Part shown: one piece after another, positions 1 through 7,745 of the stretch
Layout of the letters: each line of letters begins with the position of its first letter
Numbering within the stretch: position 1 is the stretch's first letter
Assembly: GCA_946612175.1 (NCBI GenBank)
Contig: CAMOEO010000028.1
Span: 1-15,661 of the forward strand
Source of the DNA: an uncultured Verrucomicrobiota bacterium
GTDB taxonomy: Bacteria; Verrucomicrobiota; Kiritimatiellia; RFP12; UBA3636
DNA: 15,661 nucleotides
Reading direction: 5' to 3'
Notes under the pieces: model-generated
Database searches by the model: none
The model's input: the letters and a program-made list of their open reading frames with translations, nothing else
Told to the model about the DNA's origin: nothing
Position numbers and translations under genes: made by a program

Positions 1-1302
1 AGCGGGGTCCGGATCCGCGAGGGGGATGGTGTAGACCGATTCGTTGAGGTCGCCGTAGCGGTCGAGGCGGATGGAGGAGCAGATTTCGCGGAGCATCAGG
101 AGGCCGCGGCCGCGGGGGCTGAATTCGCGGTTGCGCCGCTCGAGCGCGGCGGCGACGCCGCCGGGGATCTCGGCGGGTTCCGGCTCGGGCGCGCCGCAGT
201 CCCAGACCGACAGCTCCGCGTCCGCGCCGGCGCGGCGCAGGCGCGCGCACGCCGTCTCCCGGACGCGGTCGCCCGGGTCGAGGCCGTGGTCGTGGACGTT
301 CATCAGCTTCTCCTGGAAGACGATCTGCACCTTGGCCGCGGCGGCGACGCCCCAGCCCTGCGCGGCGCACCATTCGCCGATGCGCTCGGCGGCGCGGTCG
401 ATCGCGCCGGCCTGGACGGGGACGGAGAGCTCCAGGACGCCGGGCTTCGCGAGACGCGGGCCGAAGACGAGCTGCGTCACGTCGTCCGGGCATTCGCCGT
501 AGCCCTGCTCGCCGCACGCGGCGAGGAACTTCCACGGCGCGGCGAAGACCGACCCGTTGCGGCGCGCGCGGAGCAGCAGCCCGTCGCGGACGCGGCGCCG
601 GAGGTCATCCGGCATCGGCCCGGCGCCGTCCGGGCCGCGGGCGAGGTCGAGGACGCCGTCCGTCCATGCGGCGAACACGGCGGCGCCGGCGAGCGGCGTC
701 CGGACGGCGTCGGCGGCCGTGTAGACGGTGTCCGGGAGGAGACCGACGGGGAGGCCGCCGCGTTTCTCCGGGTTGATGTCGCGCGGGGCGGGGTCGTCCG
801 GGTCGACGACGGCCGGGTCGGGCGCGCCGCAGCTGATCCAGTCCACGACGCCCTCGGCGGGGCGGTGGAAGCAGACGAGGGCGGTGAGGTAGGAGACGGC
901 GCCGAGGTTGGAGGCGACGAAGCCCTGCAGGGCGTTGGCGACGTCCGCGGGGCCGAGCTCGCGCAGGTCCTCGAGGCGCGAGAGCTGGCGCAGGAAGCCC
1001 TGGACGGCCATCATCGCCATCGCGGCGACGGTGCCGTGGCCTTGCACGTCGCCGAGCACGTAGAGCCAGTCGCCGCCCTCAAGAGGGAGCGCCTCGTAGA
1101 AGTCGCCCGAGACGGCGTCCTTGGGCCTCCAGAGCGTCGTGTAGAACGTCCGGTCCCCGACGAATGCGCGCGGCGGCAGCATCGTGCGCTGGACCTGCGC
1201 GGCGAGGCGGAGCTCCTGGCTTTCCGCGGGCGCGCCGGCGGGGACCGGGGAAGGGCTTCTTGCGAGCGCGATGGGGGCATTCGTGTCCATGTGTGCCGCC
1301 AT
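1..1302 (-). CDS. SpoIIE/RsbU-type PP2C phosphatase with C-terminal GHKL (RsbW-like) kinase domain, partial at left edge
   Basis: The minus-strand frame is open from the ATG at 1302 to the window edge (434 codons, no stop seen), so the C-terminus is missing. Residues about 30-285 form a SpoIIE-type PP2C domain. The metal-binding acidic motifs are visible: SGDFYEAL (D67), LGDVQGHG (D85), AWTDGVLD (D215) and CPDDVTQLVF (D273/D274). Residues about 290-430 look like the GHKL ATPase fold of anti-sigma kinases. The N-box is QEKLMNVHDHG (E331, N335), followed by VWDCGAPEP and the Gly-rich RGRGLLML. Such proteins usually control a partner-switching pathway through a STAS anti-anti-sigma protein, but no STAS gene is visible here. 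No membrane segment or sensor domain precedes the phosphatase, so the protein appears cytoplasmic. A second in-frame ATG at 1290 is equally possible; neither start has a Shine-Dalgarno. It lies 77 bp downstream of the regulator-GH9 gene, on the same strand. Confidence 0.88.
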   Translation of the reverse strand, partial: MAAHMDTNAPIALARSPSPVPAGAPAESQELRLAAQVQRTMLPPRAFVGDRTFYTTLWRPKDAVSGDFYEALPLEGGDWLYVLGDVQGHGTVAAMAMMAVQGFLRQLSRLEDLRELGPADVANALQGFVASNLGAVSYLTALVCFHRPAEGVVDWISCGAPDPAVVDPDDPAPRDINPEKRGGLPVGLLPDTVYTAADAVRTPLAGAAVFAAWTDGVLDLARGPDGAGPMPDDLRRRVRDGLLLRARRNGSVFAAPWKFLAACGEQGYGECPDDVTQLVFGPRLAKPGVLELSVPVQAGAIDRAAERIGEWCAAQGWGVAAAAKVQIVFQEKLMNVHDHGLDPGDRVRETACARLRRAGADAELSVWDCGAPEPEPAEIPGGVAAALERRNREFSPRGRGLLMLREICSSIRLDRYGDLNESVYTIPLADPDPA

Positions 1303-1354
1303 TCTACACGAACCACACGGGAAAGGGAAGCGCCGGACGAAAGCCACTCCCTCT

Positions 1355-1376
1355 GGGAGGGGGGGGCGAGCCTCCC
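1355..1376 (-). terminator. GC-rich hairpin after the regulator-GH9 stop codon
   Basis: GGGAGG and CCTCCC form a 6-bp stem around a 10-nt loop, beginning four bases after the TGA of the upstream gene on the minus strand. A competing small hairpin (CTCCC-TCT-GGGAG) overlaps it. There is no T-tract, so intrinsic termination is unproven and read-through into the phosphatase gene is possible. The 77-bp gap also holds TAGAAT (1306-1301), a -10-like hexamer abutting the ATG at 1302, but no convincing -35 element. Confidence 0.3.
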
Positions 1377-1379
1377 GGT

Positions 1380-4300
1380 TCAGGGCAGGGACCAGTAGCC
1401 GGGGAGGTCGCGGACGTCCGCGGCGGGCGTGCGGGGGGCGACGGGGGGCGAGAGGCCTGGGCCCATGAGGTAGCCGGTCACGGCGGCGGCGGGGCCGATC
1501 GTCTCCCAGACGGTGTATTCGCTCGTGGCGACGGTCTGGCTCTCGATGTTGGCCCAGCGGCGCAGGAAGGGCCAGAGGCGGATCTCGTCCGCGTCGCCCC
1601 CCCAGACGTACTCCTTGGCGCGCTGCGGCAGGCCGTAGGTGTTGCGGTAGGGCGTGATGCCCTCGACGTATTCCCCGATGCCGTCGCTGCACGAGACGAG
1701 GCTCAGGAAGCCGACGGGGTATTCGCGCCCGAGCCCGGAGGTCCAGGTGGCGCCGTTCGGGTTGCAGCCGCAGTGGTAGTCGTTGGCGAGGAAGGCGGCG
1801 TCGAGGTAGCGCGCGTCGCCCGTCATCGCGTGGGCGGCGACGAAGCGCAGCGCCTGGCGGAGCGGATGGACCGCGCCCCAGCTCATGGTGTAGACCCAGC
1901 CCTCGCTCGCGCCGTACCACGGAAGACGGTAGGGGTAGGCGGACTCGGCGCGGGAGAGCCAGGCGTCGGCGTCCGCCACGATGCGCTTGCGCCACCAGGT
2001 CCGGAGCGCGGCGAAGTCCGCGGCGCCGGGAAGGCCGGCGGGGACGTCCGTGAAGTCCAGCTCCGCGAGCACGAGCGGGCTCATGCTCCAGCCGTCCTTG
2101 GAGACGCGCGACTGCAGCGTCCCGTTGAGATTGGTGAACGCACCGGCGAAGCGCGCTTCGCCGGTGAGCGCGTAGAGGTTGGCGGCGGCCTTGGCGACGG
2201 ACTCCGCTTCGGGCGGGTCGGGCGACTCGTCGTAGAAGACGTCGACGATCTCGGCGCCGGAGACGGCCTTCATCGGGACGTGCGCGGCGGGCGGGTTGGT
2301 CGTGGCGAAGTCCCACGCGCGCACGGCGCTGGCGAGCAGGCCGGCGGCCTCCGCCTCCGCGGCGGCGCCGCCGGCGCGGAGGAGGGCGCGGGCGAGGAGC
2401 GAGGCGTAGGCCGCGTACTTCATCGAGGAGTTGCGCGTGGCGCGGGAGAGGCAGTAGCGGAGCGGGTCCTCGGACGGCATGCCGCTGCCCTCGCCGGGAT
2501 GGGACGTGGCCTCGATCCAGGTGCCGACGCCGCCGTCGGCCTGCTGTCCGGCGCGGAGGTGGCGGACGCCCCAGAGCGCCTCGTCGAGGATGTCCGGGAT
2601 GCCGTTGCCGCGCTCGGGGACGGCGAGCTGGGCGTCCGTGAAGTTCTCCGGGCGCAGCAGGTAGACGGTCGCCAGGTCGCCGACGATGCGCAGGTGCTGC
2701 GGGCGGCGGTCGTAGTCGGCCGCGTCGTGCCAGCCGCCGGGCAGCGAGAGCAGCTCGTCGTAGGAGTCCATCATCGCCGAATTGACGGCGAAGTGCGTGG
2801 TCGCGAAAGGGGCGCCGTGCGCGTCCGTGAAGCGCGTGCCGTACTCGCCCTCGCCGGGGGGATTCACGCCGCGGCGGACGACGAGGTGGCAGGCCTCGTC
2901 CGTCCAGGCCGTCAGGTCCGCGGTCTTGGCGATGCCGCAGCGCTGGACGTAGAGCCCGCGCATGTGCAGCGCAAAGGCGTCGGCGAGCCCGTCGGCGCCG
3001 ACGGAGAAGGCCTCGCTGCGGCCAACGCCGGGGACGCGCAGGAAGTAGCGGCCTGGCGGCGCGGCGGAGAGGTCCATCTCGCAGGTCTCCTCGCCGCAGA
3101 AGGGCGTGCCCTCGCGCACGGGGTCGGAGCGGCGGCGCACGAGCGTGCCGGAGAGCGCGACGGCGCCGGATGCCGCGTCGACGAGCTCGAACGCCGTGCC
3201 CGCCGGCGGCGCGGGAAAGGCGCCGAGCGGCCCGAGCCAGCCGCCGAGGTAGGCGTAGCGCGCGGAGGCCTGCGGCGCGTAGCCGGCCTGGTTGACCTTG
3301 AAGAGCGGCGACGGCGCCTCGGGGTCGTAGGCGAACGGCACGACCGAGCCGTCGGGGAGCGTCACGGAGGCGTCCGCCCCGGGCGCGAGCGGCGCGTCGA
3401 GCACGAGGAAGACCGTGTAGAGCAGCTTCGCCCCGCGGGCGCCCTTCTCGCGCCCCTTGCCGGGGAAGCGGAGCAGGCCGTTGGGCGACTTCCAGAAGCC
3501 GTTGGAAATGACGTTGGCGCCGGCGACGGCGAACGGGCCGGCGCGGAGCGCGGCCTCGCGGGCGGGGCGGCCGGCGATCGCGCGGTCCGCGGCCGCGTAG
3601 AAGGCGTTGTCGTAGCGCCAGCCCGTGAGGGCGGCCTCGGCGGCGGTGAGCGAGAAGGCGTTGCGCTCCTCGCCGGTGAAGTCCGCCTGCAGCGCCAGGT
3701 GCGTGGGGTCGAGCGCCGTCACGCGCCAGATGGCGTCCAGCTCCGGCGGAGGCGGGGGCGGGGGCGCGGTGCGGAGCACGAGCAGCATGGGGTCGGGAAT
3801 CGCCGGGCCGGGCGGGCCGGCGCCGATGAACGCGGGGAAGGCGCCGCCGTCCGTCCAGCCGCCGGAGGCGAGCTCGTCGGCGGGGGCGTAGGCGTCGTTC
3901 CAGCGCGCGAAGTCGCGGCGCGCGGGGTCGCGCAGGCCGCAGAAGCGGAAGGGCGGGGCGAGCGCGGGCCCCGCCTCGACCGAGAGCGCGGCGGCGAGGT
4001 TCGCGGCGTAGGCCGCGTTGGTGGCGGCCGTGCCGCCGGAGACCGCGCCGGAGAGCGCGTTGGCGCGGAAGAGGGAGCCGGGCTTGAACGAGGTGCGGCC
4101 CTGGGCATCCTCCTCCCGGAGCGCGACGGGAACGCCGGCGAGGAGGTTGTCGAAGATGCGGGCGTCGGTGCTGCCGGGGAACCGGTTTTCGGTCGTGGCC
4201 GAGACGAGCGCCTCGAAGCCGACCACGGTGTTGTGGTGCAGCGAGAGCGACGAGAACCCTTCGCGCCGCTTGCGCACGACGGAGCCGGACGGCGCGGCGC

Positions 4301-5858
4301 CGGGGTTGACGAAGCGGTTGTAGGCGATCTCGCCGGAGCGCGGGCCGTTGTAGTTCCCGAGCAGGACCCCGCCATAGTCGCCGCCGGTCGCCGCGTGCGA
4401 GACGAAGACGATGTTGGAGACGAACGAGATTGAGCCGGTGTATTCGCGCTGCCCGTCGAGCACGGCGGCGCCGAGCTTCCGGCACTGCACGGCGCTACAG
4501 ACGTTCGTGAAGAGGCACCCGACGATCCGCGCGCCGTCGCGCGGCAGGATCACGGGGTAGTCCCACGCGGGGTTGGACGGGCGCGCGTTGCGGAAGGAGC
4601 ACCCCGCCACGAGCAGGTTCGTCGCCGCGCCGCGCAGGCAGGCGACGAGGCCGGTCCCGCCGCCGCGGTGGTAGCCGGCGGGGCCGTCCGTCAGCGCGAA
4701 GTCGCAGTCCGCGACCGTCGCGCACGGCGCCTCGACGGCGATCACGGCCGCCTCGCCGGCGCCGGCGTCGGAGAAGCGGAAGCAGAGGTTCGACACGACC
4801 TGGTTCGCGCCGGCGAGGTGGACGAGCGCCTCGACGCGCGAGCGCGGGACGTCCTCGTCGGCGAGGAGCGTCGGCGGGACGCTCCCCCACCCCACCAGCC
4901 GCAGCCCCTCCTGCGCCAGCACGAGCCCGTTGGTCGTCGCGCCGAGCTCGACGGTGCGGTGCGCGCCGCCGAGAATGCGGATCTCGTCGCCGGCGCCGGC
5001 CGCGTAGACGGCGTCCTCGAGCGTGGCGAACGCCGTCTCGGGCGTGGTACCGTCGCCCGACTCGTCGAGCGCCGTGTCGACCCAGCGCACCTCCCCACGC
5101 GCGCCGAGAACGGCGCACGAAAGAAGAAGGAACAGGAGAAGGGAAGCGTGCCCTTTCAGCGGCCTCGCGGCGGCGGGCGGCGCGTAGCGGTAGCCGGCGC
5201 GGTGGACGGTCTCGATGCGGTCGGCGGAGGGGCCGAGCTTCCTGCGGATCTGCAGGACGTGCTGGTCGAGCGTGCGCGGGCCTCCGACGTAGTCGACGCC
5301 CCACACTTCGTCGAGCAGCTCGTCGCGCGAGAGGACCTCGCCCGGATGCGCCGCGAAGGCGCGCAGCAGCCCGAGTTCGCGCGCGGAGAGCGACTGGGCG
5401 GGGGTGCCGTCGCCGGGGTCCAGGAGAAAGCGGCGGGCGTCGATCCGCGCCGTGCCGATCGCGAACGAATCGGCCCCCGCGGCGGCGGGCGCGGCGGCCG
5501 CGCGGCGCAGCGCCGCCGCGACGCGGGCGAGGAGCACGCGGATGCGGAAGGGCTTGGCGATGTAGTCGTCCGCGCCGAGCCCGAGGCCGAGCACCTGGTC
5601 GGCCTCGCCGGCCTTCGCGGTGAGGAAGAGGATCGGGACGGCGGCGTCCGTGCGCCGCACCTCGGCGCAGACGTCGAACCCGCTCCTCTTCGGCATCATC
5701 ACGTCCAGGAGCAGCAGGTCGGGCCGCCGCTCCGCGTAGGCCGCGAGCGCCTCGGCACCGTCGGCGCACGGGCGCGTCTCGTAGCCCTCGCTCTCCAGCG
5801 CGGCCTGCAGGCCGTCGCGGAGCGTCTCGTCGTCTTCGGCGAAAAGGATGTAGGCCAA
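1380..5858 (-). CDS. OmpR-family response regulator fused in frame to a membrane/signal segment, beta-helix and GH9 glycoside hydrolase
   Basis: This is one uninterrupted frame of 1492 codons from a TTG at 5858. Residues 1-118 are a receiver domain with the acidic pair D9/D10, phospho-acceptor D52 (LLLDVMMP), T80 and K102 (AKPF). Residues about 130-226 are an OmpR-type winged helix ending VHRAGYRYAPP, where such regulators normally stop. The frame continues into RPLKGH plus a hydrophobic stretch (238-253). Then comes a beta-helix-like region (about 256-690, opening with SGDGTTPETAFATLEDAV), a Pro-rich run and a GH9 module. The GH9 part has an Ig-like N-domain (FKVNQAGYAP, about 852) and a catalytic domain with GGWHDAADYD (D1045/D1048), GNGIPDILDEALWG and a C-terminal SEYTVWETIGPAA (E1447 as likely acid). 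No in-frame ATG exists near the junction; a CTG at 5159 would begin a signal peptide. The TTG start is preferred because GGAGGGG lies 9 nt upstream. ATGs at 5924, 5915 and further upstream are alternatives, and the longest version overlaps the kinase gene. Confidence 0.8.
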   Translation of the reverse strand: MAYILFAEDDETLRDGLQAALESEGYETRPCADGAEALAAYAERRPDLLLLDVMMPKRSGFDVCAEVRRTDAAVPILFLTAKAGEADQVLGLGLGADDYIAKPFRIRVLLARVAAALRRAAAAPAAAGADSFAIGTARIDARRFLLDPGDGTPAQSLSARELGLLRAFAAHPGEVLSRDELLDEVWGVDYVGGPRTLDQHVLQIRRKLGPSADRIETVHRAGYRYAPPAAARPLKGHASLLLFLLLSCAVLGARGEVRWVDTALDESGDGTTPETAFATLEDAVYAAGAGDEIRILGGAHRTVELGATTNGLVLAQEGLRLVGWGSVPPTLLADEDVPRSRVEALVHLAGANQVVSNLCFRFSDAGAGEAAVIAVEAPCATVADCDFALTDGPAGYHRGGGTGLVACLRGAATNLLVAGCSFRNARPSNPAWDYPVILPRDGARIVGCLFTNVCSAVQCRKLGAAVLDGQREYTGSISFVSNIVFVSHAATGGDYGGVLLGNYNGPRSGEIAYNRFVNPGAAPSGSVVRKRREGFSSLSLHHNTVVGFEALVSATTENRFPGSTDARIFDNLLAGVPVALREEDAQGRTSFKPGSLFRANALSGAVSGGTAATNAAYAANLAAALSVEAGPALAPPFRFCGLRDPARRDFARWNDAYAPADELASGGWTDGGAFPAFIGAGPPGPAIPDPMLLVLRTAPPPPPPPELDAIWRVTALDPTHLALQADFTGEERNAFSLTAAEAALTGWRYDNAFYAAADRAIAGRPAREAALRAGPFAVAGANVISNGFWKSPNGLLRFPGKGREKGARGAKLLYTVFLVLDAPLAPGADASVTLPDGSVVPFAYDPEAPSPLFKVNQAGYAPQASARYAYLGGWLGPLGAFPAPPAGTAFELVDAASGAVALSGTLVRRRSDPVREGTPFCGEETCEMDLSAAPPGRYFLRVPGVGRSEAFSVGADGLADAFALHMRGLYVQRCGIAKTADLTAWTDEACHLVVRRGVNPPGEGEYGTRFTDAHGAPFATTHFAVNSAMMDSYDELLSLPGGWHDAADYDRRPQHLRIVGDLATVYLLRPENFTDAQLAVPERGNGIPDILDEALWGVRHLRAGQQADGGVGTWIEATSHPGEGSGMPSEDPLRYCLSRATRNSSMKYAAYASLLARALLRAGGAAAEAEAAGLLASAVRAWDFATTNPPAAHVPMKAVSGAEIVDVFYDESPDPPEAESVAKAAANLYALTGEARFAGAFTNLNGTLQSRVSKDGWSMSPLVLAELDFTDVPAGLPGAADFAALRTWWRKRIVADADAWLSRAESAYPYRLPWYGASEGWVYTMSWGAVHPLRQALRFVAAHAMTGDARYLDAAFLANDYHCGCNPNGATWTSGLGREYPVGFLSLVSCSDGIGEYVEGITPYRNTYGLPQRAKEYVWGGDADEIRLWPFLRRWANIESQTVATSEYTVWETIGPAAAVTGYLMGPGLSPPVAPRTPAADVRDLPGYWSLP

Positions 5859-5867
5859 CTCGGATGT

Positions 5868-5913
5868 CCCCTCCGCGGCGGGCTCGGCTCCGCCGCGCCC
5901 GCGCGAAGCGGGC
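5868..5913 (-). promoter_or_regulatory. Two leader hairpins and Shine-Dalgarno ahead of the response regulator
   Basis: On the minus strand two stem-loops follow each other. The first is a 6-bp GCCCGC/GCGGGC stem with a 5-nt loop (5913-5897). The second is a 7-bp stem with an 8-nt loop (5896-5875). GGAGGGG (5874-5868) touches the foot of the second hairpin and sits 9 nt from the TTG at 5858. If the promoter at 5963-5935 is used, these would form a leader of about 70 nt that could govern translation. If translation instead starts at ATG 5924, the same bases are coding. Confidence 0.4.
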
Positions 5914-5934
5914 ATGGTGTTCATGACGCCGTCG

Positions 5935-5963
5935 ATTCTAGCAAAGCGGCGTTTTCCCGGCAA
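5935..5963 (-). promoter_or_regulatory. Sigma70-like promoter for the response regulator
   Basis: Reading the minus strand, TTGCCG (5963-5958) and TAGAAT (5940-5935) are separated by exactly 17 bp. The match to consensus is four of six and five of six. The promoter overlaps the last codons of the histidine kinase gene and the gap after it. It could let the regulator ORF be expressed independently of hipBA and the kinase. Transcription would begin near 5928, leaving ATG 5924 almost leaderless and TTG 5858 with a normal leader. Confidence 0.45.
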
Positions 5964-5967
5964 CATC

Positions 5968-7731
5968 TCATGAAACCCCGCCACACGGCGCGTCCGCGCC
6001 GCCGGGGCGGGGTTTCTCCCGCTCGGCGGGGAGCGTGAGCACGAATTCGGCGCCGCCGCCGGGGCGGGGGCGATAGGTCAGGTCGCCGCCCATGCCGCGC
6101 GCGAGGCCGCGGGCGAGGGAGAGGCCGATGCCGCTGCCGTTCGCGCGGCGCGCGAGGGAGTCGTCGGCGCGGAAGAAGCGCTCGAAGACCTTCTCCTCGA
6201 GGCCGGGCGGCACGCCCGGGCCGCGGTCGGCGACGACGAGCTCGACGGCGCCGTTTCCGGCGCCGCGCAGAACCCCGGCCTCGCGCACGACGATCTCCGG
6301 TGGCGCGCCGGGCGCGTACTTGACGGCGTTGTCGAGGAGGTTGGAGAGGATCCGGCGGAGGGCGTCGGGATCGGCGCGCGCGGAGAGGCCGCGCTCGCAA
6401 TGCACAATGCGGAATGCACAATGCACAATGTCGGGCCCGACCGCGGCCCCTCCTTCCTTGTGCATCGTGCATTGTGCATTCTGCATTTCCTCGAGCAGCG
6501 CGGCGAGGTCGACGCGTTGCAAATCGAAGCGCCGGCGGCCGCGCTCGAGGCGGCCGAAGTCGAGGAGGTTGGAGACGAGGCGGTCGAGGCGGTCGGATTC
6601 GGCGAGGATGGAGCGGACCGCCTTGTCGCGGCGGGGGCCGTCGGGGAGGCGGCCCTCGGCGAGCAGCTCGGCGCTGAGGCGGATGCCGGAGAGCGGCGTC
6701 TTGAGCTCGTGCGAGACGTTGTCGACGAAGTCCGTCTTGCGAAGGGCGTCGAGGCGTTCGCGGCGCGCGGCGCGTAGGAGCGCGAGGCCGCCGCCGGCGA
6801 GGCAGAGCAGGACGAGCGCGAGCAGCGTGGCTCCGAGGGCCCGCCGGGTGGCGGGGGCGTCGAGGAGTCCGTCGAGGACGGATCCCGGCATCCAGTCGTA
6901 GAAAGGAAGGGATTGCGCCGTGGAACGGATGCGAAGCCGCCAGCGCGGGAAGAACGGGGCCAACGGCGTTTCGACGACGGGGTCGAGGTCGGACGCTTCG
7001 GCGAGCTCGTAGCGGGAGGAAACGAGGATCGTGCCGGATTCGTCGAGGATTTCGCCGCCCTCGTGGGGCATGGCGGTCCGCTCCGAGCGCAGGAAGGTCT
7101 TCCGGACGCCGATGCCGGCGAGGATGTCCTGCCGGTACTGGCTCGTCATCGAGAGGAGCCACATGGTCTCGAGCTCGAAGCCGGCGATCTCGTCCGGGGC
7201 GACGCGCACCCACGCGAGCAGGTCCGATCGGTCGCCCGACGCCCACGGGCGGAAGCCGCGGGACGGAGCGGTGTCCGCGGCCGCGCCGGCGGCCGATGGG
7301 ACCGCCGCCTGGGCCCGGGCGGCGGCGGGCGGCGTCCACGGGACGGATCCGGCGAAGAGGGGCTCATAGCGGTTGAGGAAGCGGCGCTCCTCCTCGGTGC
7401 AGCCGATGCGGCGCGGCCAGATGCAGCCCTCGCCCTCGCGCCAGAGGAACGCGGCGCGAACGGCGGGCTCGTTGCGCGCGAGGTCGCGCAGGACGGCGAG
7501 GCGCCCGTCGGAATCGGGCGCGGCGGCGAGGCGGTCGAGGAAGGGGTCGAGCAGAAACCGGACGAACTCGTGGAACTTTTCCGCGCTGCGCTCCGCCACG
7601 AGGCGGCGGTAGTCGGCGACGATCGCGGCGCGGTTGCGCGCGTCGATGGCCAGCAGCCGCATTCCGCCCCACGCGACGGCGAGCGTCGGCAGGACGATGG
7701 CGAGCAGGTAGATGCGGAGGTAGCGCTTCAC
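5968..7731 (-). CDS. Membrane-bound sensor histidine kinase
   Basis: The predicted protein has 587 residues. TM1 spans about 7-27, an extracytoplasmic sensor region of about 270 residues matches no family I recognise, and TM2 spans about 298-320. No HAMP domain follows. The H-box is FVDNVSHELKTPLSG with phospho-acceptor H341. The ATPase domain has an N-box (SNLLDNAVKY, N464/N468), a G1 box (VADRGPGVPPG), an F-box (KVFERFFRADD) and a G2 box (GSGIGLSLARGLARGMGG), so it should be active. Residues about 416-445, between the dimerisation helices and the N-box, are encoded by a palindromic repeat. The start is GTG at 7731, 14 bp after the hipA stop, with no Shine-Dalgarno, suggesting coupling to hipA. 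The regulator lies directly downstream and is the obvious partner. The stimulus cannot be read from the sequence. Confidence 0.92.
   Translation of the reverse strand: MKRYLRIYLLAIVLPTLAVAWGGMRLLAIDARNRAAIVADYRRLVAERSAEKFHEFVRFLLDPFLDRLAAAPDSDGRLAVLRDLARNEPAVRAAFLWREGEGCIWPRRIGCTEEERRFLNRYEPLFAGSVPWTPPAAARAQAAVPSAAGAAADTAPSRGFRPWASGDRSDLLAWVRVAPDEIAGFELETMWLLSMTSQYRQDILAGIGVRKTFLRSERTAMPHEGGEILDESGTILVSSRYELAEASDLDPVVETPLAPFFPRWRLRIRSTAQSLPFYDWMPGSVLDGLLDAPATRRALGATLLALVLLCLAGGGLALLRAARRERLDALRKTDFVDNVSHELKTPLSGIRLSAELLAEGRLPDGPRRDKAVRSILAESDRLDRLVSNLLDFGRLERGRRRFDLQRVDLAALLEEMQNAQCTMHKEGGAAVGPDIVHCAFRIVHCERGLSARADPDALRRILSNLLDNAVKYAPGAPPEIVVREAGVLRGAGNGAVELVVADRGPGVPPGLEEKVFERFFRADDSLARRANGSGIGLSLARGLARGMGGDLTYRPRPGGGAEFVLTLPAEREKPRPGGADAPCGGVS
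6398..6488. repeat. Palindromic repeat element inside the histidine kinase gene
   Basis: Two 25-bp arms at 6406-6430 and 6463-6487 are inverted repeats with two mismatches around a 32-nt loop. The loop itself holds the perfect palindrome TCGGGCCCGA (6431-6440). The arms are built of short direct units of the type AATGCAC or AATGCACA, and an extra unit lies at 6399-6405. In the kinase frame the element is stop-free and encodes peptides such as NAQCTMH and IVHCAFRIVHC. The rest of the gene shows nothing like it, so it looks like a mobile or spreading palindromic element. Confidence 0.85.
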
Positions 7732-7745
7732 GGGGCGTGGCGGGG

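Noticed and set aside
1164..4433. Very long plus-strand ORF of 1089 codons opposite the regulator-GH9 gene
   Set aside because: It has low-complexity Arg/Gly/Ala/Val composition and no domain. The opposite strand encodes clear receiver, winged-helix and GH9 motifs. High GC suppresses stops in the antisense frame.
4668..6038. Plus-strand ORF of 456 codons
   Set aside because: Antisense shadow of the receiver and beta-helix region; composition is typical of GC-rich shadows.
6398..6488. Insertion sequence or MITE with target duplication
   Set aside because: No transposase and no flanking direct repeat could be seen; described only as a palindromic repeat.
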